DNA from: Liopterus haemorrhoidalis
Taxonomy: Eukaryota; Arthropoda; Insecta; Coleoptera; Dytiscidae
Direction: 5' to 3'
Length of the DNA: 64,000 bases
NCBI GenBank assembly: GCA_963971575.1
Contig: OZ020620.1
Span: 36,595,992 to 36,659,991 of the forward strand
Shown: piece by piece, positions 32,227 through 42,708 of the stretch
Layout: each line of letters starts with the position of its first letter
How positions within the stretch are numbered: position 1 is the stretch's first letter
The notes under the pieces: model-generated
Seen by the model: only the letters and a program-made list of their open reading frames with translations
Told to the model about the DNA's origin: nothing
The model's database searches: none
Position numbers and translations under genes: made by a program

Positions 32227-32547
32227 TAAGGTGACCATTTTCTTAAGAAGGCAATACGGGACAAAGCAAAAAAAAGGTCCTCACCTCCCAAATCCGAGCG
32301 AAGAGAAAAAAAAGGTCCTCACCTCCCAAATACGAGCGAAGAGCAAAAAAAAGATCCTCACTTCCCAAATCCGAGCGAACAGCAAAAAAAAGCCCGCACC
32401 TCCCAAATCCAAGTGAAGAGTAAAAAAAAAAACAAGTCAAGATACGTAAAGTTAGATTGCGGTACTTTTGCGGGACGTGTATTAATGCGGGACACACGAT
32501 CAAAATGCGGGACAGTCCCGTAAAAAGCGGGACGAATGATCACCCTA
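32227..32547 (+). mobile_element. MITE with GGTGACCATTTTCTTAAG ends and minisatellite, copy 1
   Basis: The left end TAAGGTGACCATTTTCTTAA and the inverted right end TAGGGTGATCATTCGTCCCG enclose four ~36-bp units of AAAAAAAGGTCCTCACCTCC CAAATCC plus GCGGGAC motifs. The same element lies inverted at 62872-63214. The 61- and 86-codon ORFs read the minisatellite. Confidence 0.8.
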
Positions 32548-33280
32548 TTTTAAGCTGTAGTGTTACATTAATAACTTAGATATTACATTTTTTCCGAGAA
32601 CGGAAGTTATTGATAACAACTTAACATGCGCAATGGGAAGTATTAAAATTAACATAAAATCTAATCGTTTTATCTAAAATACTTTTGATATTTGTGTAAT
32701 ATTTGAAATATGTGCAATCATCCAAAAAAACGAATGATACAAACTAAAAAAATTCGATAATTTTCCAAATCGTCCTGTGACCTATTAAAACATGATCAGA
32801 TAATAGTATACATTGCTTAACAACAGCATATGAAATCGTAGGTGATAAAAAAATATAATGATTAAGTAGCAACAATGAAAATTTCTTTGACAAGCATTCA
32901 ACAGAGATAAGTAGCTCAATTTACGTATTAATATCTGTATGTCAAAGGAAATCTGTAGTAATCTCAGTCCCCCACCACCTGGTGTATATAGGAAACCACC
33001 CGTTGAAGGAGGTGCGTATTAACTACACCGTGTTTCCTACCGTGCGTGTGTGAAACGGTGTTATCCGTCCTAACCACGTTCCTGTCTCATATAAAAGTTA
33101 CCCCGGAAGGTGTGTTACAAGGTGTAATTATTCCTATTACATTATCAACGTTCCGGTAAGTAGAACAATTATTATATTTGTGTGGAAAATGTAAATTGCG
33201 TTATAACTGCAGTGACAACTTTTTAGATTTTGTTAGCATTGTCTGACAACAATTATATGCAGTGAATTTATTTTTTAAAT
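32548..33280. promoter_or_regulatory. Gene-poor stretch with promoter- and splice-donor-like motifs
   Basis: Within AT-rich DNA, 32955-33172 is GC-richer and holds two TATA-like motifs (GTATATAGG near 32981, CATATAAAAG near 33088) and, at its end, the donor-like CCGGTAAGTAG (about 33153). This arrangement would fit a promoter plus untranslated first exon, of a host gene or a mobile element. No downstream exon is recognised in the window. Speculative. Confidence 0.25.
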
Positions 33281-33489
33281 CCAACATGTACTATGCCATT
33301 ACCATGGATACAGTTTTTGACAGCAATGTAAATAGTGTTCATTTTCATTTGCAACATAGAAAAACCATATTTACTAGCAAAATCAAAATATTTTATTGAA
33401 AATACAAATAATAATAAATAAATAACTAATAAAAACTTATAATAAATGTTCAAATGTTTCTCCGTTTACTTGCATACAAAATGTAAAGT

Positions 33490-34215
33490 CAGGGCCGCCC
33501 CTAGCATTTGCGGGGCCTGGGGCAAAACTGGAATTGCGGGGCCCCAAAACAGGATTTTTGGGGCCCCAAAACAGGATTTGTGGGGCCCCATCTATATATA
33601 TATTAAATAACGATATTTTCTTTAATATTATTAACTATTAACAAAGTACACATACAGTCTGTTTCAAACGCTTAGGCGGAACTAGATTTTGCAATTTAGT
33701 TACTTTCATCGCTTAAATCGTGCTTTTCGGCCGTTTTGTTTAAGCTTTGTAAATCATACTTACAATAAATATTTTTTGGTTAAGGTTAATATAATTTTAA
33801 AATGTCATTTTCTTTATATTTTGATTTTTTGTGTCATTCTTAATACAAATTTCCCATTTATTTATTTTTCTGTCATTAAAATATATAAAATAACTAATTT
33901 AATTTTGACATAGGTCATTCGTTTCCATGGTTTCATTGTTGTAATTTTAAATTTTGACATTCCAACATAAAAAATGAAATAACCCAAGCAAGGTCGTGAC
34001 AACCTAAAAGAACGAAATTCCCATTTAGTTCCGCCTAAGCGTTTGAAACAGACTGTACTTATATTCAATGAAACTATAAATTTTTTCCAACTATTTATAA
34101 AACTTGGAATAATATTTTTAATGTATTTTATTACTTGACGGTCGAAGCGCGGGGCCCTTAAAGGCGCGGGGCCTGGGGCAGGGGCCCCACTTGCCCCCGC
34201 CTAGGGGCGGCCCTG
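33490..34215. mobile_element. Non-autonomous hAT (TSD TGTAAAGT)
   Basis: A perfect 8-bp duplication TGTAAAGT (33482-33489, 34216-34223) flanks CAGGGCCGCCCCTAG ends, which are a perfect inverted pair of 15 bp. GGGGCCCCAAAACAGGATTT is repeated near the left end. The centre is a TA-flanked MITE. It was inserted into the C-terminus of the transposase. Confidence 0.93.
33655..34055. mobile_element. 401-bp TA-flanked MITE (CAGTCTGTTCCAAACG family), copy 2
   Basis: Ends CAGTCTGTTTCAAACGCTTA and the identical inverted partner are flanked by TA. It aligns in reverse orientation with 27849-28255. It is inside the hAT at 33490-34215. Confidence 0.9.
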
Positions 34216-35012
34216 TGTAAAGTGATCATAAAAATGATTCAAAACATTCAGCAATTGCTCTTGAGGTATATTGTTGGATGCTTGAACAATTTTGTCTTGC
34301 AGTTCAGCAACATCCCTAAGTTCTCCATTATATACTTTGGCCTTTAAATATCCCCAATAAAAAAAATCATTGGATGCCATATCCGGAGATCTCGCTGGCC
34401 AATTCATCGATCCTCCTCTTCTAATCCAGCTATTTGGGAAAGTTCTATGTAAATATTATTTAACTATTCTAGAATAATGTGCGCCATCATGTTGAAACCA
34501 TACTTGTCCATTAATATTCAGGTTTCGCAACGCAGGTAATATTTGGTTTTGCAAAAGGGCTAGATATTTTGCGGCATTAAGGTTACCGTCAATAAAAAAA
34601 GGCCCTATAATATTGGTTCCTATTATCCCTGCCCAAACATTTAATTGTTGCGGCCTTTGAGATCGGGAGGAATGAAACAAATGTAAATTTTCTCGACTCC
34701 AGTACCTAAAATTTTGTCTGTGCACTTCACCATTTAGAGTAAACGTTGCTTCGTCAGTAAATAAAATTCTTTGAAGCATTGTTGGGTCAGAATTAATTTT
34801 TTCAAACATTTCAAAACAAAAATCCATACGTACTGCTGCGTCCCTTTCTAACAATTCTTGATGATTTTGAAATTTGTATGATCGAAACTTTTCTTTTTTT
34901 AAGAAGTTAAAAACAGATCCAATACTGACACCAACGGTTTGTGCAATTGATCTTAAAGTAATAATATTTCCAACTGCTTCTCTTCTGTAAGCACGTGGGA
35001 TGTTGTTCTTTT

Positions 35013-36078
35013 TAGGGTTTTGTAGGTATGACCAAAAAACCCTTATACCGTCATTTTGTCGTCTGTCTGTCTGTCTGTCTGTCTGTTCGGTAAATATTGT
35101 AGCCAAACGGCTAAACCTAGAGAGTTGAAATTAGGCATGCTTGTACAACTTTTTAACCCGCACATAGGAAAAATACTAAAACATCTAAAAAACATATCCC
35201 CCTAAAAATATAAACAAATAAGTTCTCATCGAAAAAAAAAAATTTTTTTTTTAAAATTCTGAGTAGGGTATCAAATGAAAGCCCTTAGTACGTGGATTAA
35301 CGATCAAAATTTTATTTTTACATTTTGAATTATTTTGATGCGATTTTTGCCAAAATTGTGCAAAAAATGTTTTGTCCCACACCCTGTAGCCCAGATGGTT
35401 TAAACTAAAAATGTGAAAAAATTCTAAGTAATGTATATTGGTGTGAACCGGAAAAGTACAACAGGAATTTTTGATCAGATTATGTTTTCAGAAAATAATG
35501 CATTTTTTGTGTTTTTAACCAAAATATGTTAAATATTTAATTCGCTATGTAACCAAGTAGATACGTCAGAGCTCATAGCGATGAGCGTTTAGTCATTTGT
35601 TTTCTAATTTGCTAAACAGTTAACTTGCAAACTAGAGTTCGAATCCTGTCAATTTTAATTTTTTTGTTTTTTTTTGCAGTTTTCTTTTGTTTAAATTATT
35701 TTGTAAAAATTCTAGTTATATTTTGGTAAATGTTGCATTTAATTTTTAAAAGCGTAAATTTAATAACCAGTGGGAAGTGTTGAAATTATAATTTAATTCT
35801 GTTTGATGTATACGAAATCAGAGGGCGGGGCTAATGATTTAAGCAACCAATAGAAGCCATAGGCGCAATTTTCAAAATCTTAATGAACCTTGCTATGTAA
35901 AAAAAATACTGCACATATTTAGAAACTTAAATAATGGTATTAGGCATTCGAATTAAAATTCATAAAAAAAATATTTTGACATAAAATTTGTTTTGGCATC
36001 CCAAATAATCATCATTCAGTTATTAAATACCTGCAAAACCCTGAAATGTGTGAAATTCACACTTCACATCAATTTTTT
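35013..36078 (+). mobile_element. DINE-1/Helentron-like repeat, copy 3
   Basis: It has the same 5' end, (GTCT)n, core and 3' hairpin as copy 2. It interrupts the minus-strand transposase between its HTH and linker. Its tRNA-like module (35570-35652) ends in AGAGTTCGAATCCTGTC, a near-canonical B-box, but otherwise differs from copies 2, 4 and 5. Confidence 0.88.
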
Positions 36079-36349
36079 TATTATGTTTTGACTAGTCTTG
36101 AAATTGTAGAGGGATTTGGTATTGGCCGATCTGGATAAGTTGCACTAAATACAGCAGAAACTTCTCTTAAACTCATTTGGGAGTTATACCAAGTTACCAT
36201 CATTATTTTTGTGAGGCGTTAGGTGGCAACCCTATAGCAAGATCGGGTTAAGAAGTCTAAAACATACCCAGATATTGAAATTAAATGAAAATCAAACAAA
36301 CTTTATTTTCTAGTCCCATTTTCCAACCCTTCTGGGAAATAAAAGTTTT

Positions 36350-36577
36350 TATAGTGCGTTCAAAGGTGAGTTTGCAGTATAGCTCTTATGGCAAATGGGA
36401 TCGGTGTTGCCAAATGTTGTAAAAGTGTCAAATGTGTCAATTATAATAATATGAAAAACTCGTATGATTTACAAAAATTAACTCTTATAAAACTCAAAAT
36501 AACACTCAACAAAAACAAATGACCAGATTTAGGGTTTTGTAGGTATGACCAAAAAACCCTTATACCGTCATTTTGTC

Positions 36578-36623
<46 letters not shown>

Positions 36624-36624
36624 A

Positions 36625-36659
<35 letters not shown>

Positions 36660-37655
36660 TCGGTAAAAATTGTAGCCAAACGGCTAAACCTAGAGAGTTG
36701 AAATTTAGCATGCTTATACAACTCTTTGACCCGCACATAGGAAAAATACTAAAACATTTAAAAAACATACCCCCCTAAAAATATAAACAAATATGTGCTC
36801 ATCGAAAACAAAAATATTTTTTTTAAATTATGAGTAGGGTATCAAATGAAAGCCCTTAGTACGTGGATTAACGATCAAATTTTTATTTTTGCAAAATAAA
36901 TTATTTTGATACGATTTTTGCCAAAAATGTGCAAAAAAGTTTTTGTCCCACACCCTGTAGCCCAGATGGTTTAAACTAAAAATCTAAAAAAATTCTAAGT
37001 AATGTATATTGGTGTGAACCGAAATAGTACAACAGGAATTTTTGATCAGATTATGTTTTTGTAAAATAACGCATTTTTTGTGGTTTTTGGTTCACAAAGT
37101 ACAAAAGTTATACCAATGTAAGACACTCACATGCATAGCGTGCGATGGCTACATGCGTTAGAGCGCTCTTAAACTGGCTGGAAAACGAAGGGTTTCGAGT
37201 TCGCGTACGGAGTGAATTTTATTTTTTCTGTTTTTTTTTTGCATTTTTATTATGTTGAAATTATTTTGTCAAAATTCTAGTTATATTTTGACAAATGTTG
37301 TATTTAATTTTTAAGAGCGTAAATTTAATAACCAGTCTTATTATATGATTAACAGACGATAAATTATTATAAAAATATCGTTCATTTTGCCGTGATTACT
37401 ACAAAGTAAAATTTGTCCTACACACTCAGCATACCGCCTTCACTTATTATATACCTGCGAAACCCTGAAATGTGTGAATATTCACACTTCACATCAATTT
37501 TTAGAATACTGCGTCTTCACAGATCAGCGCATTTTAGAGCTGGCAACGTCGACGAGCAAGAAAAGGATAGTGTCATTGTGTAAATCCATTAGAGAGTATG
37601 AAAAAGAACTACTCCATATGCCCTGTACTGCAAACTCACCTTTGAACGCACTATA
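36350..37655. mobile_element. MITE (TAGTGCGTTCAAAGGTGAG family), copy 2, split by DINE-like repeat
   Basis: It aligns in reverse orientation with 12257-12590. Inverted ends TATAGTGCGTTCAAAGGTGA are intact at both sides. The DINE-like copy 4 lies between AAATGACCAGAT and TAGAATACTGCG, corresponding to one contiguous stretch in the uninterrupted copy. Confidence 0.88.
36530..37501 (+). mobile_element. DINE-1/Helentron-like repeat, copy 4
   Basis: Near-identical to copies 2 and 5 over most of its length, with the longest (GTCT)n tract of the set (36577-36660). The tRNA-like module at 37135-37217 has lost part of its A-box and its B-box reads GAGTTCGCGTAC. Its exact borders can be read against the uninterrupted host MITE. 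Confidence 0.9.
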
Positions 37656-37771
37656 GATACATTTTGGTAAATATCTCGTAAAAATATTTTTTTGCAAAAA
37701 CAAAATAATTTCATAATCTCTATGTCAATTGCTTTCATTTGATACCCCACTTATATTTTTATATAATATAC

Positions 37772-38184
37772 CAGTGGTTCTTTCAGTCTTTCTTCTTTAG
37801 ATGACGGTCATTCTTAACCTTTTTATACTCGGGACCCCCCAACTAGCCTAAAATATTTTCTGGACCTCCCAAGAAAATTTTTGAAATAATATTTTAAATG
37901 TTCTTAATAATTTATTGTTTAATAATTAAGTTTATTGTAATTTTAAAAGCAAAAACTGGTAAAAAATAAAAAATTTCTTTTAATTTCGGGACCCCTAAAG
38001 TCTTTTCGGGACCCCTCTGGGGGTCGGGACCTCCCGGTTAAGAACCGCTGCTCTAATGTATAGTATGAAAAATATAAGGCGCCTTTTCCTCATTTCTCTG
38101 TATGACATCCATATTAATTCTGCAGAGTTCGCCTTTCATTTACAGAGTGATAGGGTGCGGCGACACGCTGGTTGAAAACCACTG
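37772..38184. mobile_element. Probable nested hAT-like relics
   Basis: The outer ends CAGTGGTTCTTTCA and the inverted CAGTGGTTTTCAACCAG look like hAT termini. Inside, CGGTCATTCTTAACC (37804) and the inverted CAGCGGTTCTTAACCGGGAG (right end 38050) look like a second pair with GGGACCCC subterminal motifs. Target duplications are not convincing in either pair. Confidence 0.45.
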
Positions 38185-38617
38185 GTACAGGCAGATAGGC
38201 ATACGAGGCTATACCTGTTATTTTATTTTTTCGTTTTCATATTTGGTTCAAACAAACGTTTTTTTTTTCTTTTTGCTTTATTTTAATTGTTTTGTTTGTT
38301 CTAATGTAAAATGTTATCGATATAACGTTATCTAGTTTCATATATTACGAATTTCCACCAAAATTAATGGTTAACTTAAAATTTATCGAGGACATTGTGT
38401 TTATTTTTAATGTTTTTGCGTTCTTATAAATAATATTCAAGTTTTGTGTTGTGTTTTAAAAAGTTTCATTTCTTTGTAAAGTTTATGACATCACGATTTT
38501 TAAATATGAAAATTTAAAAAACATTTTGTAAAAGATTTAATGAAGAAACATTCAATTTTTTTTTTTGTAATGATCTATGCCTTAATTGCTGCAAGGCTTA
38601 GGGAAAATAAAGATATA

Positions 38618-39638
38618 CAGGATGCTTGTTTGAAACGGGGCACCTCGAATAACTCTAATTTTAAGAGATACAAAAAATTCTTTAGAACAAAAGTTAAACT
38701 AATTAAAAAGACCCAGCTAAAGGTTACTATAAGAATTCTGAGGCACTTCCGGTTTCACCGGAAATGATGTCAACTTTTGATCTAGCATAGGGAATCGATA
38801 ATTTTATATTTTTTTCCTAAAAGTACATTAAATTAGCTTTACAATGATCCCAAAAAGTCATACTTTTATGTTAACTATTTCAAAATGGGGACCATTTATT
38901 TACAAAATAATAATCAACATAAGTTTTACAAAGTTGAACGTAGCAAGCTTTGAAAAAAATAACAAAATATCTCTAAAATAAACTGTTATAACTAGTTATT
39001 ATATGAAATAACATGAAATAACTTAAATTATAAAAGATAGAGTGTATCGGACAACACCAACGACGATAGAAGGTTTAGAAGAAAGGGTTAGAAGTGCAAT
39101 CCGGGATATCCAAGAGTGTACTCTTATAAGGGCGATGGAAGAGTTTTTATTAAGAATGAGAAAATGTGTGGACAATAATGGTGGTTTGATCGAACATTTG
39201 ATTTTTTTTTTTTTTGTAAAATAATTGTAAAAAGTAATAGTTTAAAAGTAATAGTCAAATAGTTTATTTTAGAGATATTTTGTTTCTTTTTTTATTGTTT
39301 TCAAAGCTTGCTACGTTCAACTTTGTAAAACTTATGTTGATTATTATTTTGTAAATAAATAGTCGCCATTTTGAAATGGTTAACATAAAAATATGACTTT
39401 TTGGTATCATTATAAAGCTAATTTAATGTACTTTTAGGAAAAAAATATAAAATTATCGATTCCCTATGCCAGATCAAAAGTTGACATCATTTCCGGTGAA
39501 ACCGGAAGTGCCTTAGAATTCTTATAGTAACCTTTAGATGGGCCTTTTTGTCTAGTTTAACTTTTGTTCTGAAGAATTTTTTGTATCTCTTAAAATAAAG
39601 GAGTTATTCGAGGTGCCCCATTTTAAACAAACACCCTG
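38618..39638. mobile_element. 1.0-kb element with ~370-bp inverted repeats (TA target)
   Basis: The ends CAGGATGCTTGTTTGAAACG and the inverted CAGGGTGTTTGTTTAAAATG are flanked by TA (38616-38617, 39639-39640). The inverted arms extend for about 370 bp each, sharing TCGATAATTTTATATTTTTT, CACTTCCGGTTTCACCGGAA and AGCAAGCTTTGAAAA. The central loop keeps a short transposase remnant. Confidence 0.88.
39030..39190 (+). pseudogene. Transposase C-terminal remnant in the inverted-repeat element
   Basis: The frame MYRTTPTTIEGLEERVRSAI RDIQECTLIRAM.. ends with MRKCVDNNGGLIEHLIF. The pattern (TPTTIEELKERI..., RRCEKCIEVNGGHIEHLL) is the C-terminal tail of a Tc1/mariner-superfamily transposase of the DDE_3 type. 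Only about 55 codons remain, so it is non-functional. It supports a superfamily assignment for its host element that agrees with the TA target. Confidence 0.6.
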
Positions 39639-39639
39639 T

Positions 39640-40195
39640 ATACATAAGCAAGCGATTTGACTCTAATGAGGAAGAGATGAGTGGTATGCAAAATTAGTTG
39701 CGTCGTCAACCAAATTTCGTTTTTCGACTGGAATAAGCAAGCTGCCTGTGCGATGAGACAAATATATTTTAGAGAGGGGGGGGGGGGTTGTTACTTAGAA
39801 AAATTATGTGTATTTGTATAATGTTTAGTCATAATTTGCATCGACCAGAAAACAAAATAAACTGCAGGTCTGATTAGAACCGCCCTCATATATTAACAAC
39901 TTTAAAAACACAAGTTAGAAAAAAATTTGTTTAGTAAACAAAATTTATCTTTCATGTTTATGAACATATTCATTAATTAACTTTAGCATGTTTAAATTTT
40001 GTCTGAACAATGCATATCACTGATTAGATAATATTTAGCGCTTAGTCTGTTGTGATTGTCAGTTTTCGAGCTTTAAATCTGGTGGACGAGTACGACAAGA
40101 GATGAGATTAAATTATACTGCGCAGAAAATAGTGATGCAATTTTGTAATTTTTAAATATATTTCAATGACTCCATGACAAGACGGTTCTTTCATA
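39640..40195. other. No recognisable feature
   Basis: AT-rich DNA with a 15-base G run near 39774-39788. No coding or terminal repeat structure is supported. Confidence 0.5.
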
Positions 40196-40196
40196 T

Positions 40197-41393
40197 CCTT
40201 TTCACACTAGAACTTTAAGACGAGTGAACTTAAAGTTCCCCGATGTTTAACATCGGTTTGCTTTCACACTTGATATTTAAATCTCTGGTGCTGTCATCAG
40301 CTACAGTAATTTTGTCCTTACCGTCATGAAATTACCAGTTTTGAACTGTCTGCGCAGACGCACATTTTGAATTATTATAAACAAATATGGATATTTCATT
40401 TCATTCTACAATAAAGACAATACAATAAAGAATATATTACACCTGTATTAACATGTAAGTCGATACATTTTATCTCAATTATTGTAGCTCTGTATTTTAT
40501 TAAACACATTATTAAAATAAATAATTTTGTTATAACAATAAGTATAAACTTCTTATAACGTCGATATAATATAGTATTCTTGTTTATGATAATATAAAAT
40601 GTTAACAGCACAAATTCAAGGTGTTTTTTTTTATAATAGAAATTAAGTTGGCAATGCGGACGATGTTTAAGACGCAGATCTCTGTCTAATACCCTTTTCA
40701 CACTAGATCTTTAAGATCGGATGTTAAAGTGAATGTATCTTTAAACGCTAAAGTGAAACCGTACGGCCTCTTCTAAACACAAGCGATGTTTAAGACAGAG
40801 ATCTGCGTCTTAAACTACGTCCGCATTGCCAACTTAATTTCTATTATAAAAAAATACTCCTTGAATTTGTGCTGTCAACATTTTATATTATCATAAACAA
40901 GAATACTGTATTATATCGACGTTATAAGAAGTTTATACTTATTGTTATAATAAAATTATTTATTTTAATAATGTGTTTAATAAAATACAGAGCTACAATA
41001 ATTGAGATAAAATGTATCGACTTACATGTTAATACAGGTGTAATATATTCTTTATTGTAGTGTCTTTATTGTAGAATGAAATGAAATATCCTTATTTGTT
41101 TATAATAATTCAAAATGTGCGTCTGCGCAGACAGTTTAAAACTGGTAATTTCATGACGGTAACTTAAGGACAAAATTACTGTAGCTGATGACAGCACCAG
41201 AGATTTAAACATCAAGTGTGAAAGCATACCGATCTTAAACATCAGTGAACTTTAAGTTCACTCGTCTTAAAGATCTAGTGTGAAAAGGGTATTAAACATC
41301 GCTTGTATTTAGACGAGGCCATACGGTTTCATATTAGCGTTTAAAGATACATTCACTTTAACATCCTATCTTAAAGATCTAGTGTGAAAAGGG
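40197..41393. mobile_element. TA-flanked MITE interrupted by its own family member
   Basis: The outer copy has end TCCTTTTCACACTAGAACTT (40197) and the inverted CCCTTTTCACACTAGATCTT (41393), with TA at 40195-40196 and 41394-41395. Removing the inner copy and one TA leaves 597 bp, the same length as the inner copy. It is non-coding; the two mirror-image ORFs near 40396 and 40869 read the same repeat on opposite strands. Confidence 0.88.
40692..41289. mobile_element. 598-bp MITE inserted in inverted orientation into the same family
   Basis: CCCTTTTCACACTAGATCTT at 40692 and its inverted partner at 41289 are flanked by TA (40690-40691, 41290-41291). Its sequence is the reverse complement of the two halves of the outer copy joined together. 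Confidence 0.88.
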
Positions 41394-41395
41394 TA

Positions 41396-42500
41396 TAAGG
41401 CAGTGCTGCCCAATTTATTTCTTTTCTGGTTCACCTCGTAGCCTTAGTCGACCATATAGTTCACATACCATACTTTGTATGAAAAATTCAAAGATCAAAA
41501 GAAAATTCCAAAACTCAAGATAGTAGCCAAGAAAAGAGAGATAGAGATAATATCTTGTAAGATTAGCCATAATTTGCATTATTACATTCGACATATTAAG
41601 GTCATATTTATTTATACAGTATAATTATTAACTAATTGCTCTTATTTACCTGCACAATTTTAATTTCGCCTCAAGCTTATTTCTTACGCACTCATTTATA
41701 ATCTTTGCATTAACGGCATAGATATGCATAAACATTGCATGACTGACAGTTAGGACTGTCATCTCTGTGGTTTTCGTCCCAAAACTCTGGTTTTTATTGT
41801 CTATTGCGTTTCAGTGCTAAATTTGCGATTTTTTAAAAATCAAAATTTTATCATGCTTAGTCGCCAACATTTCAAACTGAATATGTTTATATTTTTGAAA
41901 CGTTCGTATTGCCGAAAATAGTTCGGAAATAGAAAAATACTCTTCATACCCGTAAAGAATACATTTGCAGAAAGTATGACAAGTCGTATTAACATTTAAT
42001 ATTAAGTTAATGTAATCTTCAAAATAACTTTTTCATAGAAAACTTCGAATTTAATTTACAATGAAGTCCAGTTGCAAACATTTTTATGAGAGACGTACAT
42101 TTTTCAACTAATTTCTATGAGAGTGGAATGAATTTAGTATTAAATGTTAAAACGGCTTGCCGTATAAGTGCGCCGATTTAGTATTTGTTTTCCATGAATT
42201 CTTGCGACTGATGACTTCTCGTGAGACACGAAATGTTTCATTTAAATTGTCATAAGAATGAATTAAAATGAGATACGATATGTTACGAATAATTTCGTAT
42301 GAGAGATGAAACATTTTGTTACAATTCTTATGAGATAGAAATGTTTCAAATAAAAAAATCTTTCACTCTCATATAAATTAGTTGAAACATGTACGTCTCT
42401 CATAAAAATGTTTGTAAATATATTTCATTGTAAATATTTTCTATAAGACAAGATCCTATTATTAAATGTTAAAACAACTTACCATACAGAACGCATGTTT
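41396..42500. repeat. Palindromic repeat cluster (TCTCATA-rich)
   Basis: Arms at about 42030-42125 and 42362-42450 are inverted copies (AACATTTTTATGAGAGACGT, CAACTAATTTCTATGAGAG). TATTAAATGTTAAAAC plus CTTRCCRTA occurs directly repeated at 42138 and 42459, and inverted near 41985, so more than one palindromic MITE is probably present. The section 41400-41970 shows no feature. Confidence 0.6.
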
Positions 42501-42708
42501 TATCTAATGGCGCGTCTACATTGAGGCAACATGGTAGCATACGACAAATCTGCCGAGACCGTCAGACCATGTCGCATTGACAAGCTAGTGTCTACACCAG
42601 TGGTACTCAACCTGGTCCCTACCTCCCACTAGGGGGCGGTAGGAATTTTTTGGTGGGCGGTAGAGGTTTTGTCCAATGCTGGCTATTTTCCGTTTTTTTT
42701 TTGAAATA

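Larger units (their letters stand above)
33400..36220 (-). pseudogene. Tc1/mariner-superfamily transposase split by hAT and DINE-like insertions
   Basis: The N-terminal HTH lies at 36080-36200 (YNSQMSLREVSAVFSATYPD, NPSTISRLVKT). A DINE-like copy follows, and the frame resumes at about 35008 with NNIPRAYRREAVGNIITLRS. The catalytic region has RILFTDEATFTLNGEV (first Asp), QVWFQHDGAHYS (second Asp) and, after a stop, WPARSPDMASNDFFYWGYLK (third Asp about 39 residues on). The frame ends in a second insertion, a hAT at 33490-34215; removing one TSD restores reading to ...QVNGETFEHLL and a stop near 33445. The first 35 residues of the long open frame in this region are translated DINE-like DNA. 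Terminal repeats of the element were not identified. Confidence 0.8.

Noticed and set aside
36545..36778. ORFs with Cys-Leu-Ser-Val or Thr-Asp-Arg-Gln repeats
   Set aside because: They translate the (GTCT)n microsatellite of the DINE-like repeat and recur in each copy.
40396..41060. Two 63-101 codon ORFs with shared Ile/Lys-rich sequence
   Set aside because: They are mirror images on opposite strands of an inverted repeat, AT-rich and without family features.
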